64,000 nucleotides of DNA from Trema orientale (GCA_002914845.1 JXTC01000059.1:967514-1031513); one strand, 5' to 3'. Positions 41,101 through 53,450 are shown, counted from the first letter of the stretch. Notes: generated from the letters alone by a model not told the origin. Numbers and translations: made by a program.

Positions 41101-42774
41101 ACTTATAGAATAACGTGGCTATAATGTGCATAGTTTAACTCTTTAGGGAAACATTGTTGTTTACTGGTTTTGATTTGATTTTTGATTATGTGAGTTTTGT
41201 GGGAACTTTTTTGAAGACGTACTTGCAATCAACAACGGCTAGACTAGAAGAATGGAGGGTGAGAAGGAGAGACACGGAGGAGTGGATGAGACACCGTCAA
41301 CTCCCTCTAGAGTTACAAGAACGAGTTCGTCGTTTCGTTCAATACAAGTGGATTGCCACAAGAGGCGTAGACGAAGAATCCATTTTGCAAGATTTGCCTT
41401 TAGATCTCAGACGTCAAATCCAAAGGCATCTATGTCTTGCCCTTGTTCGTCGTGTAAGTCGTTGACTTTTCAAAAACGTCAAATTATTTGACAATTCAGA
41501 AATAGTCACCGTATAACAGCAAAGTTTTACAAATAAATGTTAAAACAATAAAATAAAGAGTAATACTATACATATTGACTAGTTATATTTAGAAAAAATA
41601 ACTTGACAGATGCGGCGACATATAACTGATTTGTATTTGTTGAATATTTTTTTTAGTTCACTCATTAATTGCTACCTACATTGTCAAAATAATTTGTCAT
41701 CATGTTTAGTATTTTCGTAAAATAAATAAGCAAATTAGGCCAACTAATGAGAATTGGTTTGTCACTTACCTATATTTCTCCTTATGTCCAACATTAGTAC
41801 ACAATATCATCTTGTGTCTATTTTCGCTGTCTACCTAAAAGTTTTATACATATTAAAAGAAAACATACACTTAAAAAAACTACGAGTTTGTACACAAATG
41901 GGACTCACTCTCTCTTAGCAAAATCATATATTGTAGTTATCATTAATTGTTGTTTTCTCAGGTTCCATTCTTCGCACAAATGGACGACCAGCTCCTAGAC
42001 GCCATATGCGAGCGTCTAGTCTCATCCTTAAACACAAAAGACACCTACATCGTCCGAGAGGGCGATCCGGTAAACGAGATGCTCTTCATCATCAGAGGCC
42101 ACCTCGAGAGCTCCACCACGGACGGCGGACGCTCGGGTTTCTTCAACTCAATAGCTCTTCGGTCCGGCGACTTCTGTGGCGAGGAGCTCCTTACATGGGC
42201 CCTCATGCCCACCTCTAGCCTCAACTTCCCTAGCTCAACCCGAACCGTTCGGTCTTTGACCGAGGTCGAGGCTTTCGCTCTCCGAGCCGAGGACCTAAAG
42301 TTCGTGGCCAGCCAGTTTAGGAGGCTGCATAGCAAGAGGCTGCAGCAGGCGTTCCGGTACTACTCCCACCAGTGGAGGACTTGGGGGGCTTGTTATATAC
42401 AGGTGGCTTGGAGGAGGTGGTGGAAGAGGAAGCTGGCATTGGATTTGGCTAGACAAGAGGAGTTGTATTATAATTATGGTTATGGTTTGGACCAAGGATA
42501 TTGTGGTGATGATGATCATGATATTGACGGTGGTGGTGACCATCGTTATCATGATGATGGTCAGGGTTGTTCGACGGTGGATGATGGTTTGCGTGCTCGT
42601 GATCATCAGCAGCTTGGGGCTACGGTTTTAGCTTCGAAGTTTGCTGCCAACAAAAGAAGAGGGACCAATGTTGGGACCAAGGGAGTACCAGGGCTTGACA
42701 CTGATGCCACTAGCTTGAAAATGCCTAAGAAGCTGTTCAAGCCCGATGATTCTGATTTTTCAGCGGATTTGTGA
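37473..42774 (+). CDS. CNGC18: Cyclic-nucleotide-gated cation channel, CNGC18/16 type (739 aa)
   Basis: Six exons: 37473-38000, 38194-38406, 38543-38856, 40811-40925, 41217-41453 and 41962-42774; 740 codons with the stop, all GT-AG. Plasma-membrane Ca2+-permeable channel. Seen: acidic/Arg-rich N terminus, S1 near FLVACLIAMFIDPLYFFLP, S4-S5 region PRFFLMFPLTRRIVKTTGAI, pore GLKSLSSYGQ (across the exon 3/4 border), S6 ILICSAGLVLFSHLIGNMQ, C-linker EEWMRHRQLPLELQERVRRF, cyclic-nucleotide pocket SGDFCGEELLTWALMP, IQ motif IQVAWRRWWKRKL, and a C terminus with LGATVLASKFAAN and LKMPKKLFKPDD...DFSADL. Order and ending fit Arabidopsis CNGC18, a pollen-tube channel, with its paralogue CNGC16 as alternative. 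The upstream TTG-led extension was rejected: the ATG at 37473 follows a CT-rich leader. Intron 3 is 1.95 kb and holds a repeat. Confidence 0.92.
38136..38181. repeat. (ATT)n microsatellite next to a splice acceptor
   Basis: About 15 ATT units in CNGC intron 1, ending about a dozen bases before the acceptor CAG at 38191-38193. Confidence 0.95.
39538..40110. mobile_element. Possible degenerate hAT-like element in CNGC intron 3
   Basis: Starts TAGAGATGTCAATG and carries many GGGCC, GGCCCACATTT and GGCCCGACCC words at both ends, with an AT-rich centre. Such word patterns are common in plant non-autonomous hAT elements. No clean terminal inverted repeat or target duplication was found. Confidence 0.3.
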
Positions 42775-42801
42775 TTATGTATATTAAGTTGCTAAGAACT
42801 G

Positions 42802-43262
42802 TGTTGGATAATTTTAACTATTGCAAGTAATAATATATCTAGAAAATAAAAATATAACAATAACATGTTATAACATATGAATTAACAAATAACTTGGATA
42901 AATAATTATCATGAAGTTAAATCAAATAACATAACAAAATAAATCACAATTAATTTACTATAATAATAATTATGATTATAATGACCAAAATAACAAAGGA
43001 GTTTAAAGAAACCAAACCGAGTCTTGTGTTTCACACAATTTCCTTAAAACAGTTACGCCTCCTCACCGGGGTACTTAGAGGAATGTCAGCAGCATCTGTT
43101 TCCCAGGATAAAACGGTTCACGAATAGCAACGTCGCACCAACTTGCTACTCACAACGAACTGAGTAATGCCCAAACTCTATCACCAGAACTCAAGAGAAC
43201 TTGACCACTCTTATAAGAAAGAACAAGAACTCAAACTCTCTAACTTCTAACTAACTTCTCTC
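42802..43262 (+). mobile_element. LTR-like fossil fragment downstream of the CNGC gene
   Basis: Begins TGTTGGATAATTTT, a typical plant LTR start, directly at the point where the two copies of the CNGC 3' end diverge, and runs to the N at 43263. No coding domain is visible. It is incomplete. Family cannot be set beyond LTR-retrotransposon-like, perhaps Copia. Confidence 0.4.
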
Positions 43263-43263
43263 N
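43263..43263. other. Single-N assembly join
   Basis: One N directly before the second copy of the CNGC 3' end. Confidence 0.75.
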
Positions 43264-43601
43264 GTATTATAATTATGGTTATGGTTTGGACCAAGGATAT
43301 TGTGGTGATGATGATCATGATATTGACGGTGGTGGTGACCATCGTTATCATGATGATGATCAGGTTTGTTCGACGGTGGATGATGGTTTGCGTGCACGTG
43401 ATCATCAGCAGCTTGGGGCTACGGTTTTAGCTTCGAAGTTTGCTGCCAACACTAGAAGAGGGACCAATGTTGGGACCAAGGGAGGACCAGGGCTTGACAC
43501 TGATGCCACTAGCTTGAAAATGCCTAAGAAGCTGTTCAAGCCCGATGATCCTGATTTTTCAGCGGATTTGTGATTATGTATATTAAGTTGCTAAGAACTG
43601 T
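43264..43601 (+). pseudogene. Duplicate of the CNGC 3' end (last coding part plus 3' UTR)
   Basis: The 338 bp match 42465-42802 without gaps and with roughly ten base differences; the copied frame ends at the same stop codon (43571-43573) with ...LKMPKKLFKPDDPDFSADL. It has no upstream exons or promoter of its own. It starts immediately after an N, and its downstream flank looks like the natural continuation of the gene. It is therefore either a second haplotype placed in tandem by the assembler or a partial duplication. I favour the artefact. Confidence 0.75.
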
Positions 43602-44082
43602 TGATTAGCATGAGCTTCACATGAGTTGTATTAACCATCAATAATTCATCCTAAAAAAAAAACATCAACATTTCATTTAAAATCATAGTGGATCTTAAGT
43701 CTCTTGACAAAAAGACTAGCCTGGGAAAGCTACATCCAATTGGCATGGCCATTTAGGTTTTATAAGTTTAATTTACTACATATAGTGTTGTTGGGCATGG
43801 CTGATTTTTTTCTTTTCAAAGTATAGCTTTGTCCTCTGAACATTATTTCTAAATATATATCTTCGGGGTGTATGATTAAGGTAGCTATAGTCCTGTCGTG
43901 CCATATAGTTAGGTACTGTTGTTGTCATTGGGTGTCTTGTAATAACTAATACCGCTAATTAGCAATGTAATTTAGTGGTAGAAGGTTAGCTCAGTAGCTT
44001 TTATATTTCAAGACCTTCCAAGTTTTGTCTCCAAACGGGTAGAGACAATTATATGGTCAATTTTCATTTGTTTCTTATTGCT
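43602..44082. other. Gene-free spacer
   Basis: 3' flank of the duplicated CNGC end. No gene seen. Words such as TTTAGTGGTAGAAGG near 43973 recall a tRNA-type A box, but no matching B box or SINE ends were found. Confidence 0.5.
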
Positions 44083-44537
44083 TTTAATTTAGGGATTTTA
44101 TGAGTTTTCCCTTTAAAAATTGAAAAAAATTAGAGAAATACGGTACTAAAAATTAATACAATCTCATACGGTGTACGGATGGTATTTTTCAAAATATTCT
44201 GCCAAAATACAGTGACAAAATCGTAATAAAAGCCAACTTTTTCAAAATTCATAATAAAGTGGCAAAGTCGTAATAAATGCCATCTGTGACAAAAATCTAG
44301 TGCCAACGGACTTCCTTTTTCTTCCTACACCTCAAAGGTTCAAAACGAGCTCTTTTCCAAATCCATTTTGTTTTTTTTTTTTGTTTATTTCGTTTTTATT
44401 TTTCGTTTTTTTTTAATATTTTATTTTCTCATGGAACTCATTTGCACTCGTTATATATGTATATATATATACTTTCTTTTTCATATTTTTAATTCTTTTT
44501 TCCTTTTTTTTCTTTTCCTGCTTTTTAATACTTCCTT

Positions 44538-44584
44538 NNNNNNNNNNNNNNNNNNNNNNNNNNNNNNNNNNNNNNNNNNNNNNN
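44538..44584. other. Assembly gap (47 N)
   Basis: A run of N that ends exactly where the 208-bp tandem repeats begin. Confidence 0.98.
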
Positions 44585-45062
44585 TGGTGACTTTTTACAA
44601 GTTACTAGTGACTGGAGTAAATAGTTTTAATTATCTCAATAAATAATAAGTACTTGGTAAACTATGGTAACCATTTAGGTTATTGGTTTCCAGACTAGTG
44701 GCCACTTAAATTGGTGACAAGTTACCGGTTACCAATACTGATTACTAGTAACTAATCTAGCTACTAGTTTCTAGACTAGTAGCTACTTAGACTAATGGCT
44801 TTTTACGGTTACTAGTGACCATAATAAATATTTTTTATTTATCTCCGTAAATAATAAATACTTGGTAAACCATAAGAACCATTTAGGTTACTGGTTTCTA
44901 GACTGGTGGCCACTTGAACTGGTGACAAGTTACCGGTTATCAATACTGATTACTAATAATCAATCTAGCTACTAGTTTCTATACTGGTAGCCACTTAGAT
45001 TAGTGACTGTTTACCGGTTACCAATGACCAGAATAATTACAAATTCCAAATAAGAGCTATCA
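44585..45062. repeat. 208-bp tandem repeat, two full copies and a partial third
   Basis: Copies start at 44585, 44793 and 45001. Shared order: TTTTTAC..GTTACTAGTGAC, then AATAATAA.TACTTGGTAAAC, AACCATTTAGGTTA, GGCCACTT, GTGACAAGTTACCGGTTA, AATCTAGCTACTAGTTTCTA and TAGC.ACTTAGA. The array abuts the N gap, so more copies may be collapsed there. Confidence 0.8.
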
Positions 45063-47754
45063 GTAACCACTCTGGTTACCAATTATTAGTTTCGGGATTC
45101 CATACAATACCAATCTAGTTATTGGTTTCCATATTAGTGGCTAGTTACAAAGAATGAAATTGGTTACTAGTTACTGGTTTTTTTAAGTGGTTAATTATAA
45201 AGATTGATAACTGGTTACTAGTTATTGGTTATCAAATTGATGGTTGGTTATAAAGACTAATGACTAGTTACTAGTGAATGGTTACTAATTACAACAACAA
45301 TCAATAGACTGGTAATTAATAACTAGTCTTTGCATCAGTAAATAACATTAGAATTCATTTGTACAATTGAAAAAAAGAAAATTCAATGTTTGTCAATCAC
45401 CATCATCCATCTACCTGATTATGATTTTGAAAACACAAGATTGAATACCAATCATAAAATGGGTTACTGGTTTCTAGGCAGGTTATTAGATACTGGTTAC
45501 AAATCTATTTACTAATAATCAATCTTGTACTGGTTTACAAACTGTTAGTTAGTTACAAATCTATTTATTGGTTACTTTATTTGATACTCCTTTTTTTTTT
45601 AAAAAAAAAAAATACTTTTTAGTTATTGATTACTGGTTACTGATTACTACTTGCTCTAGTTACAGACAACTAGTCTGGTTACTAATTTGGTTACTGGTTA
45701 TTAGTCCCTTGTAGGTTACTAGTTATTAGTTTCCAGACTATTGACTAATTACTAGTTGCCAGTAACCAATCTAATTAACAATCTCTCTCATGTTACTAGT
45801 TATTGGTTTCCAGGTGGGTAACTAGTTAATAGTTACCAGTTGTCAATATAGTTACCGTAATGGATACTAGTAACAACTAACTAGTAACCAATCACTAGTT
45901 CGATAATTAGAAACTAATAACTAGTAACCTATGACTCCAATTACCAGTGATCAATTCGATTACTGATTTCTATAATTATTGTTTACCATACACAAATCTG
46001 GTAACCAGTAACTTTTATGGTTACCAGTTACTAATTTGATTACTAGTTAGTAGTTCATTATGAGTTACTGAGACTAGCGGTTGGTTGCTAATAATGAGCA
46101 ACCTATCTAATTAACAATCCCCAGTATGTCACTAATTATTGGTTTCCAGACTGGTCACAATAGTTACTAATTAAAAAATTGGTAACTAGTTACTAATAAT
46201 AAATTTCGTTACCAGTTTTAATAAACTAAAATAGAAACGAACTAAAATAAAATATGACACATCTACTTTTCACTGAAACTATAGCCAAAGTTGCTTTCCA
46301 TACCATTTATAAAATCTTAATTTGAGTAGGTATTACACACAGTACTAACACTCTAGAGACTAATCAAATCAAACAACCACTCCCTATTTATAATTACAAA
46401 AGAATGACCAACTCTTACACTCACGTCGTAGCCAAACTCATAAGAATTGAATCAATAGATCAAAGCAAAACATAAGCACACATAGATCTAAAATAATAGG
46501 ATACTACTATAATTGAGTATAAAAAGAATACATAAAGTTACTAAAGGGTATCATAATCCATAATTAGCTAATTTACCTTACCTGATAATAATATACAGGT
46601 AACAGAGAAATAAAAAAAGGGATAAATAAAAACGAAAGCAAAATAACCCAGCAATTAAATCACATTGCCGATTTCCTTGTACTCATTCTCCTTATATCTA
46701 TACATTAAGTTATACCAATTCAATTAGAATTTGAAGTTATCACCATTATTGGAATCATCTTCCATAAAGCTCCCACAGTACTAAAATAAAACACTTTACA
46801 ACTATACTACTTATCACAAAAAACCAGTAAAATAAAATGTACAACAGAAAAGATTTATCTCTCTTTTTGGTTACATCAGTTCTTTTGACATCTTTCATTT
46901 TTTTTTCAATTGTATCTTAATACAAATAAACACGACGAATGTCGTTATGCAACGTAGAAATTTAAAACCACTATAAAGACAATGAAGCATCTTATTTGAA
47001 CAAATATAACCAATTAAAATGAAAGGCATCCTTATATTAATAATGAGAAAAAAAATCTCAAAATTCACGTGTCAAAGAACTTATGAGTTATATAAATCTA
47101 TCAATGGCAACATTTATAATTCAAAGCTCTGATAGATACTTTATGTTACCAATCAAAAGCCATAAAAGATCAGGACCATGAACAAAGCAAATTTCATAGA
47201 TTTAATAGGTATATCAACCAAAACCCATCAAATGAGAATCACTCTCATCAAGGAATTATTCTCTGTCGAGACGACGATGTGAGTCTCAAGGTCCTCCAAA
47301 TACGATAACGTGAGTCTGAGGGTCCTCCGAAGACGACGACAATAGTAGGTCTACCTCAATTCGACATTGACAACGGCATAGGCTTCTCTCGAAGCAACTC
47401 AAGCGATGACAGATTTAATATAATCTATATGGGTCGTCGATCTAGATCTCACTGGCAATGAAAATAGAACTGACGAGATCACCGGTAATGAAAGTGAAAA
47501 AGATGAGGTCACTGGTAATGAGGGAGAGAAGGCGAGGTAGCCGATGACAAGAGTGAAGAGGTAAAAATCGCGCTCCTTAGATATAAGCAACAGAAAAGGA
47601 TAGATCTGAGCAAGAGCAGAGGAAGAAAGGGGAAACAAAATTAAGTGGTAATTTTCAATAAAACACCGTATGATAAATGTTAAAAAGTGAGGTACCATAT
47701 ATTTGAGATTTTTTTAAAAAACCTCGTGTATTCCATAATTTCCTCTTTAATTTA

Positions 47755-48255
47755 TGAAACTTCAACCTTCTTGCACTTGTGTAGAGAAGGAGAATGGGGG
47801 GTCCATAAGTACCCAATACATGGTGGATCGAATCCACAGCCACTATAAGCAGCCCAAGTGGCTCTGTTCTTCGGATTTGGTGGGTCGAATTCACGGCCCA
47901 TTTGCTGATTTTTGTTGAATCATGAATGGTGCTCTGGAGCCTTTTTTTTTTGTTTTTTTTTTGTTTTTGTTCTTTTTAACTGGAACACTGGACTTATTTT
48001 TCAATATTGAAAGGAATAGGGCCCCCCCTATTTATTATTATTATTATTTTTTTTGAAGGGAACTTATCAACGTTTTGATACCAACTAATATAGCAAATGA
48101 ATAGTAAATTATACTTCATCCATTCAATGACGTCTTGCCAAATAAACTCGATCCTATTAATACATTGGGGAAAATATCATATTGGACAAAACACCTGTGC
48201 TGAATGTGGGTGAAGGATATAGAGCCTTGTAATTTAACTATTTCTTAAATCCATC
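47755..48255. other. Gene-free spacer between the MULE and the hAT element
   Basis: No gene recognised; T-rich runs and an ATT microsatellite near 48030-48048. Confidence 0.5.
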
Positions 48256-48263
48256 CCTCCATG

Positions 48264-48841
48264 TAGGGCTGGCAATTCGTGTTATCGTGTCGTGTTCGGG
48301 TCGACACGATTATGACACGACACGATAACACCCAACCCGAACACGACACGATTAATAAACGTGTCAAAAATTTAAACCCGAACACGACACGATTAATACA
48401 CGTGTAACACGACACGACACGTGTAACCCGTTTAATAAACGTGTCATGTGTCATATTATGACCCGTTTGACACGATTATTTAAAATTGACACGATTATTC
48501 TAATTTAACACGATTATAACTACTTAATTTAATTTTACTCCTATAAATATGCTTAGAATTAATTAAAATCACGTTTAATATATTAAAATATTAATAAATG
48601 TGTCGTATTAGTGTCGTGTTGACACGACACGAAAATGACACGAAAACGACACGTTTAATTAAACGGGTTACACGGGTCATTTTCGGGTTAAGCGGGTTGA
48701 CCCGAAACCCACCCGTTTATTATACGTGTTACACGTGTCAACCCGAAATTGACACGAAAATTAAATGGGTCACCCAAACCCGTTTATTTCGTGTCGTTTT
48801 CGAGTCGTATCGTCGTGTCGTGTAGAAAATTGCCAGCCCTA
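48264..48841. mobile_element. hAT-type non-autonomous element with perfect 8-bp target duplication
   Basis: Terminal inverted repeats TAGGGCTGGCAATT and AATTGCCAGCCCTA, flanked on both sides by CCTCCATG (48256-48263 and 48842-48849). Eight bases is the hAT target-duplication length. The 578-bp body is packed with ACACGACACG/CGTGTCGTGT words and has no coding frame. The perfect duplication and well-kept ends suggest a younger insertion than its relative at 21087-21638. Confidence 0.88.
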
Positions 48842-49921
48842 CCTCCATGTCAGCTAAACTTGGAAAAAATAATAGAAAATGACGAAATTATCACTGGTGA
48901 ATGGTAGATTTAAGCTTATAATGTATTTTATTTTATGTTAAGATTCATGGATTGCTATATATGGCTATGGTCATTATTTGAAAACTAGTATAGACAATTT
49001 TTAAACAAGTCTATAACTACTCTTCATTTTAAGATTAATTTGGACATTTCTTATTAATTAACCTAAGTCATCGATAAGAAAGGGATAAATTTGATAGATC
49101 ATTAAATTACAAGTATGTGTAATGAAAATCAAATCTAAATAAATGTCACGCTTACTCTGATTGAAAAATATATTTATCTTTTACAAATTGTGTTCTGCGT
49201 GCGTAGTAAGTATGATGGTAAATGGTAATCACTTTCCTCCAACCTTGGAGAGTCGAGAGTGAAAATCTCCGCTCTCTCAAAAACAGAGAGAAAAAAAAAT
49301 GATAGAGAATAAAATTTTTTTTTAAAATCTTGCCCCCACCAAAATGAAAAATAAAAATTAAAAACTTACAAATACACTTTCATTGATATTACATATAAAC
49401 AGTCTTGGGTTTAATCTCTTTAATTTTGGATAGTGCCACGTCTCATAGTCCAATTTCTTTTCTTTTTTTTTTTTCCCTCAACTAATATTTCAAAAGGGAT
49501 TATTATGATGACATTCAAAAGAAATATTAAGGTACTTTTGAATTAAATTAACCAGTCAAAAATTCAAATATATTTACTTATTATTATACACAACCATTTA
49601 TAATTCCTAAAATAATCATTTTGTAAACGCCATCAATCCATCAATTTTAGTCTCACGTATGTTATACTACCAGTCTTTCCTTCATGCATCCCATGTACTC
49701 TCATAATTTTTCTTCATAGAAATCTCTATAATTATTCTTCTTTTTTAAAAAAAAAAATTGTGCTCGAATTGTTGTCTTTTCTTTTCTTTCTTTCTTTGTT
49801 TTTTTTTTTTCAAATGTGAGATGAAGTTAATCATACAAATTCTAATCTAACAATATGAGATAGAATCAATTTGTATAATTTTCGCCCACAAATAACAATT
49901 AGAATTATCTCCATCAACTTC

Positions 49922-49971
49922 GAGATACTACTTCCCTCAAAAAAAAAAAAAAAAAATTAGAGACACTACTT
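49922..49971 (+). mobile_element. Tail-only insertion with 12-bp target duplication
   Basis: GAGATACTACTT and GAGACACTACTT (one mismatch) flank 26 bp reading CCCTC, a run of A and TTA. Confidence 0.5.
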
Positions 49972-52900
49972 ACGGAAAGAAGTTTAGAGAAAATATGTGT
50001 GATCATTGATGATGAGAATAAGGTATTTCCAAATTATCTCTTTCTTCCATTTGCTTTCACGCTTATTTGATCAATATTTTCTTTTAATTCTGTTGACTTT
50101 AATTAGGGAAGAATTATTGTGAGATAATTCTCAATTTGCTATAGGAAAAATGATTATAAACCAAAATCAAGTGGTGTTGAGACTGATTTTGCACAACTTC
50201 CTATATACAATACAATGGACGAAGAACTCCATATGAAATATAATATGAAATATTGTGATAATGTTTGAGACCGAATTCGAGGAGCATATGTGCAAAAATA
50301 ATAATGTGTTTAACATAACAATTAACAGTGCAATATTTTAGATACTTTTTGGATTACTATTTTACCAATTAAATTTTATCTTAATTAAGTCACGCCCCTA
50401 TTAGAAAAACTTTCTAGCTCTGCCCTCAAGATAAAAAACGCTCTTATTTGATCATGCCTTAAGAAAAATTCCGAAAACTCTCTCCACCTCTCATATTTCT
50501 AAAAATACATGAAGTTTGGTATTAAAAAAAAAAAAGATAAAATACAATGTCATATGTACATTTCTTTTATTATATTGGTACAAAAAATGACATTCCATAG
50601 ACCAGAACAAAAAGAAGTCATATTTTATGGTACTTTTGCAATTTTGATACTGGGGTTTACGTAAGCTATATGCTTATATCCTAAATTTGGGAAAAATTGA
50701 TCGACGTAGCATGCGCAAGAAATAATCTACCAATTTTAAAATTCGTAGTACAATTGGAGTTTGTTGACTGCCTTCACTGTCATAGGGAATTGTCAACAAC
50801 AGACAATGACGAAGTCGAAAAACCAAAACAAAACAAGAAAGAAAATTTTGAAAATTCGGACTTTTCTTCTCAAAATCTTTTTGCTGTTGGTCCATGAATT
50901 TTGTGACCGATCGTTGGCTTTTTTAGGCACAAAATATCCTGAAATATATGTAGATCTCAAAATTTTGAGGCTCAAAATTATTTATTTATTTTATAAAATC
51001 ATAGTTGCTTAAACTTCCTGAATTTTTATTAATTTTAATGGACACATGACTCAAATTGTCTGCCAATACACTTTTTTTTTTTTTTTCCAAATAAACGGTT
51101 TACCATTTTATTACGTAATTATATATTCTTTTAAATATGAGTAAAAGACAAAGATGAGAAAGAAGATGAGGGCCATCCTCAATTATGAATTATGTCGTAT
51201 TTTGGTACCTATCCCACTAGATATATTTTAGATTAGCTGATGGGATCTATTGACTTTTATAACCCCAAACACAAAGCATGTGATCCAATTAAACACCGTT
51301 GATTCCGAGAGAATGGAGGTTCTTTTTTATGTTTTTTTATTTTTATTTTTTTTTGTGAAAAGGCCAGAGAATGGAATTGTGTCAAAGCTTTTACGTTTAA
51401 TGCAATCGAGCAATGGTCGTCCTGGCCCACTTATTGGAATTTTACATCATTAAGGATAAATGGATAATCATGCATGTGACATTTCCGGGAAAAAACAATA
51501 AACCATGCATATGACTTCAACGTTTTACTATCCTTTAGCAGAAATAATACCATTGATTGATTGATTTATTTATTTATTTATTATAAGATAATAAAAATTA
51601 TATTTTCTTCGCTAACACTTCATTTCTTTATTTTAAGGAGTGTCATAATTCTCCATTATAAATTAACTACCCTGCTAGAAGATTTTTTTTTTAAATTAAT
51701 AAAATAAATGTAGATGTATATAAGCTCTCCCTCTTTTTCTAATTCATTTACGTAAAAAATAGTTTTCACTAAGAGATTAATTTAATCAATATATAAAATA
51801 AAACGAGGGCCAGAGTTAATCCAAATCATATCTCCTATAACACGCGTAAGTAAATTTGTGCTAGTGTGGGGGGCTCTATGTTACACGGATTATATTAACT
51901 CTTAATATGGCCCTTTAAAAAACAAATAAATTTTATGCGGTGATATCGGGAAAATTTTATGCGGTCTAGGTCGATTTTTGCAATCCATTATGGTATCAAG
52001 TAGAAGAATCAACTTCGGTGGTGGAGTGTGATTTTGAAAAGAGAAGAGACACATTTCATAAACTCTAGTTTTACTTTTTGTTGGACTTTTATTTCCTTCT
52101 TAATTGTTGGTATAATACAATTATTTTTATCGACTATTCATATATTGCAATGATTTATTTGTAATTCGATTTTTTTATTAAGTGAGTTATTACATTGAAC
52201 TATTTAATTTGGTGAGTAAAATTTTAGGAGGAAAAATAGATGGATGATCAATTTTTTAAATTAGTTTAATTAGATGTTACTGTTTTAAAAGTTATAGCTA
52301 AGTGTCCATTTCTTTTAAAATTTCAGTTGTAAAATATGTTATATTTTTATTTTTATCATTAACTAAGTTAGACATTTAACTATAAATTTTTGAGCTTGAT
52401 CATATTTGGGTCAAAAAATAGTCAAATAAATAATCAGCCCAAATTTTAGTTTGATTCAAAAAAAAAAAAGAAAAAGAAAAAACTATTGAATTTACATCTT
52501 TCTTCTTTTATGCACTTCTGAATCAAATACTTAATTGATCCTACCAGTGAACTGTTCTTTTAGTTAGGTAAGATGTACTAATTAACCCACGACTTACTTC
52601 ACCTTACTTGTACCTAATTCTTGTTTAGCTTAGCATAAGTGCATAACAATTTTTGTTTCATTTTGCAATATAACAACTACATTTGACCCACGACAAACAA
52701 TCAACTTGCACTAGGTGAAAAAAAGAAAAAAAAGAAAAAACAAAATTTACCAACTTCTTTTTCATCTTTCAACGTATTTCAGATTCTGATTAAATGTTGA
52801 CGATTGCAGTATGCTTCAATCAATATGATCCCATGTATATTAGCTCACTTCAATCCACGATTAAAAGCACACTTACTAGTAATTTGTGTTTTCGAACACC

Positions 52901-53395
52901 ATTTCAAACAATAATATCTATGAAATACTGAAACCGTTATTATTCTACAGAAAAAAGGAAAACAAAAATCATATTAGACATATACAAAAAATTCATCCAA
53001 ATTATTCAATAATATTCTCCGTATATATACCAAAAAAACTATAATTGTAGCTTTATAGTCATTACAAAATTAACAAAATTACCAAATATAGATTAAGAGT
53101 TGCCGCCTATTAGGGATAACAATAAAAGGCATAGCAACAATCTATTTATTTATCCACTCAAAAAAAAAAATCTATTTATTTATGTTTTTTTTAAAAAATC
53201 TATTTATTTATCGGAAAATATATTTTAGCTCTGTTATGGTGTTCATGAGAAAGGTAACGTATATAGATATAAGCATCTATCTATAACCTACTAACTTTTC
53301 ATCCATTCGCTGTGATTATCGTAATATATGAATTTATTTATTTAATGTTCAAAATCTTTTTCATTAATAGCCTTCGGTTGAATTTTATTGGTTGC

Positions 53396-53450
53396 ATGAA
53401 AATTACAGCTTTTTTTTTTTTTTTTTGGCACTGATGAAAATTACAGCTTT
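53396..53450 (-). mobile_element. Tail-only insertion with about 16-bp target duplication
   Basis: ATGAAAATTACAGCTTT occurs at 53396-53412 and 53434-53450. Between them is a T run followed by GGCACTG, that is CAGTGCC plus poly(A) on the minus strand. Confidence 0.6.

Larger units (their letters stand above)
44092..47745. mobile_element. Non-autonomous Mutator-like element filled with GGTTACTAGT-type repeats
   Basis: Ends are imperfect inverted repeats of about 85 bp: GGGATTTTATGAG...ATACGGTACT...CTCATACGGTGT on the left, and, read backwards, GAGGAAATTATGG...ATATGGTACC...ATCATACGGTGT on the right. A perfect 9-bp target duplication TTTAATTTA flanks it (44083-44091 and 47746-47754), the length typical of Mutator-like elements. 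No transposase frame is present, so it depends on another element. From 44585 to about 46210 it consists of dense GGTTACTAGT, ACTGGTTACC and CTAGACTAGT words on both strands. The part at about 47270-47640 is different, with CGACGA and CACTGGTAATGA words, and may be captured sequence. It contains a 47-base N gap. Confidence 0.72.

Noticed and set aside
49205-49290. ATGATGGTAAATGG ... GAGTCGAGAGTG, resembling SINE A and B boxes
   Set aside because: Boxes are degenerate and no tail with target duplication was found.
50674-51012. Overlapping frames of 60-83 codons on both strands
   Set aside because: Low-complexity, no family likeness, frames on opposite strands cancel each other as evidence.
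53139-53212. Three copies of TCTATTTATTTAT separated by A- and T-runs
   Set aside because: The repeat itself is low complexity and occurs three times, so slippage is as likely as retroposition.
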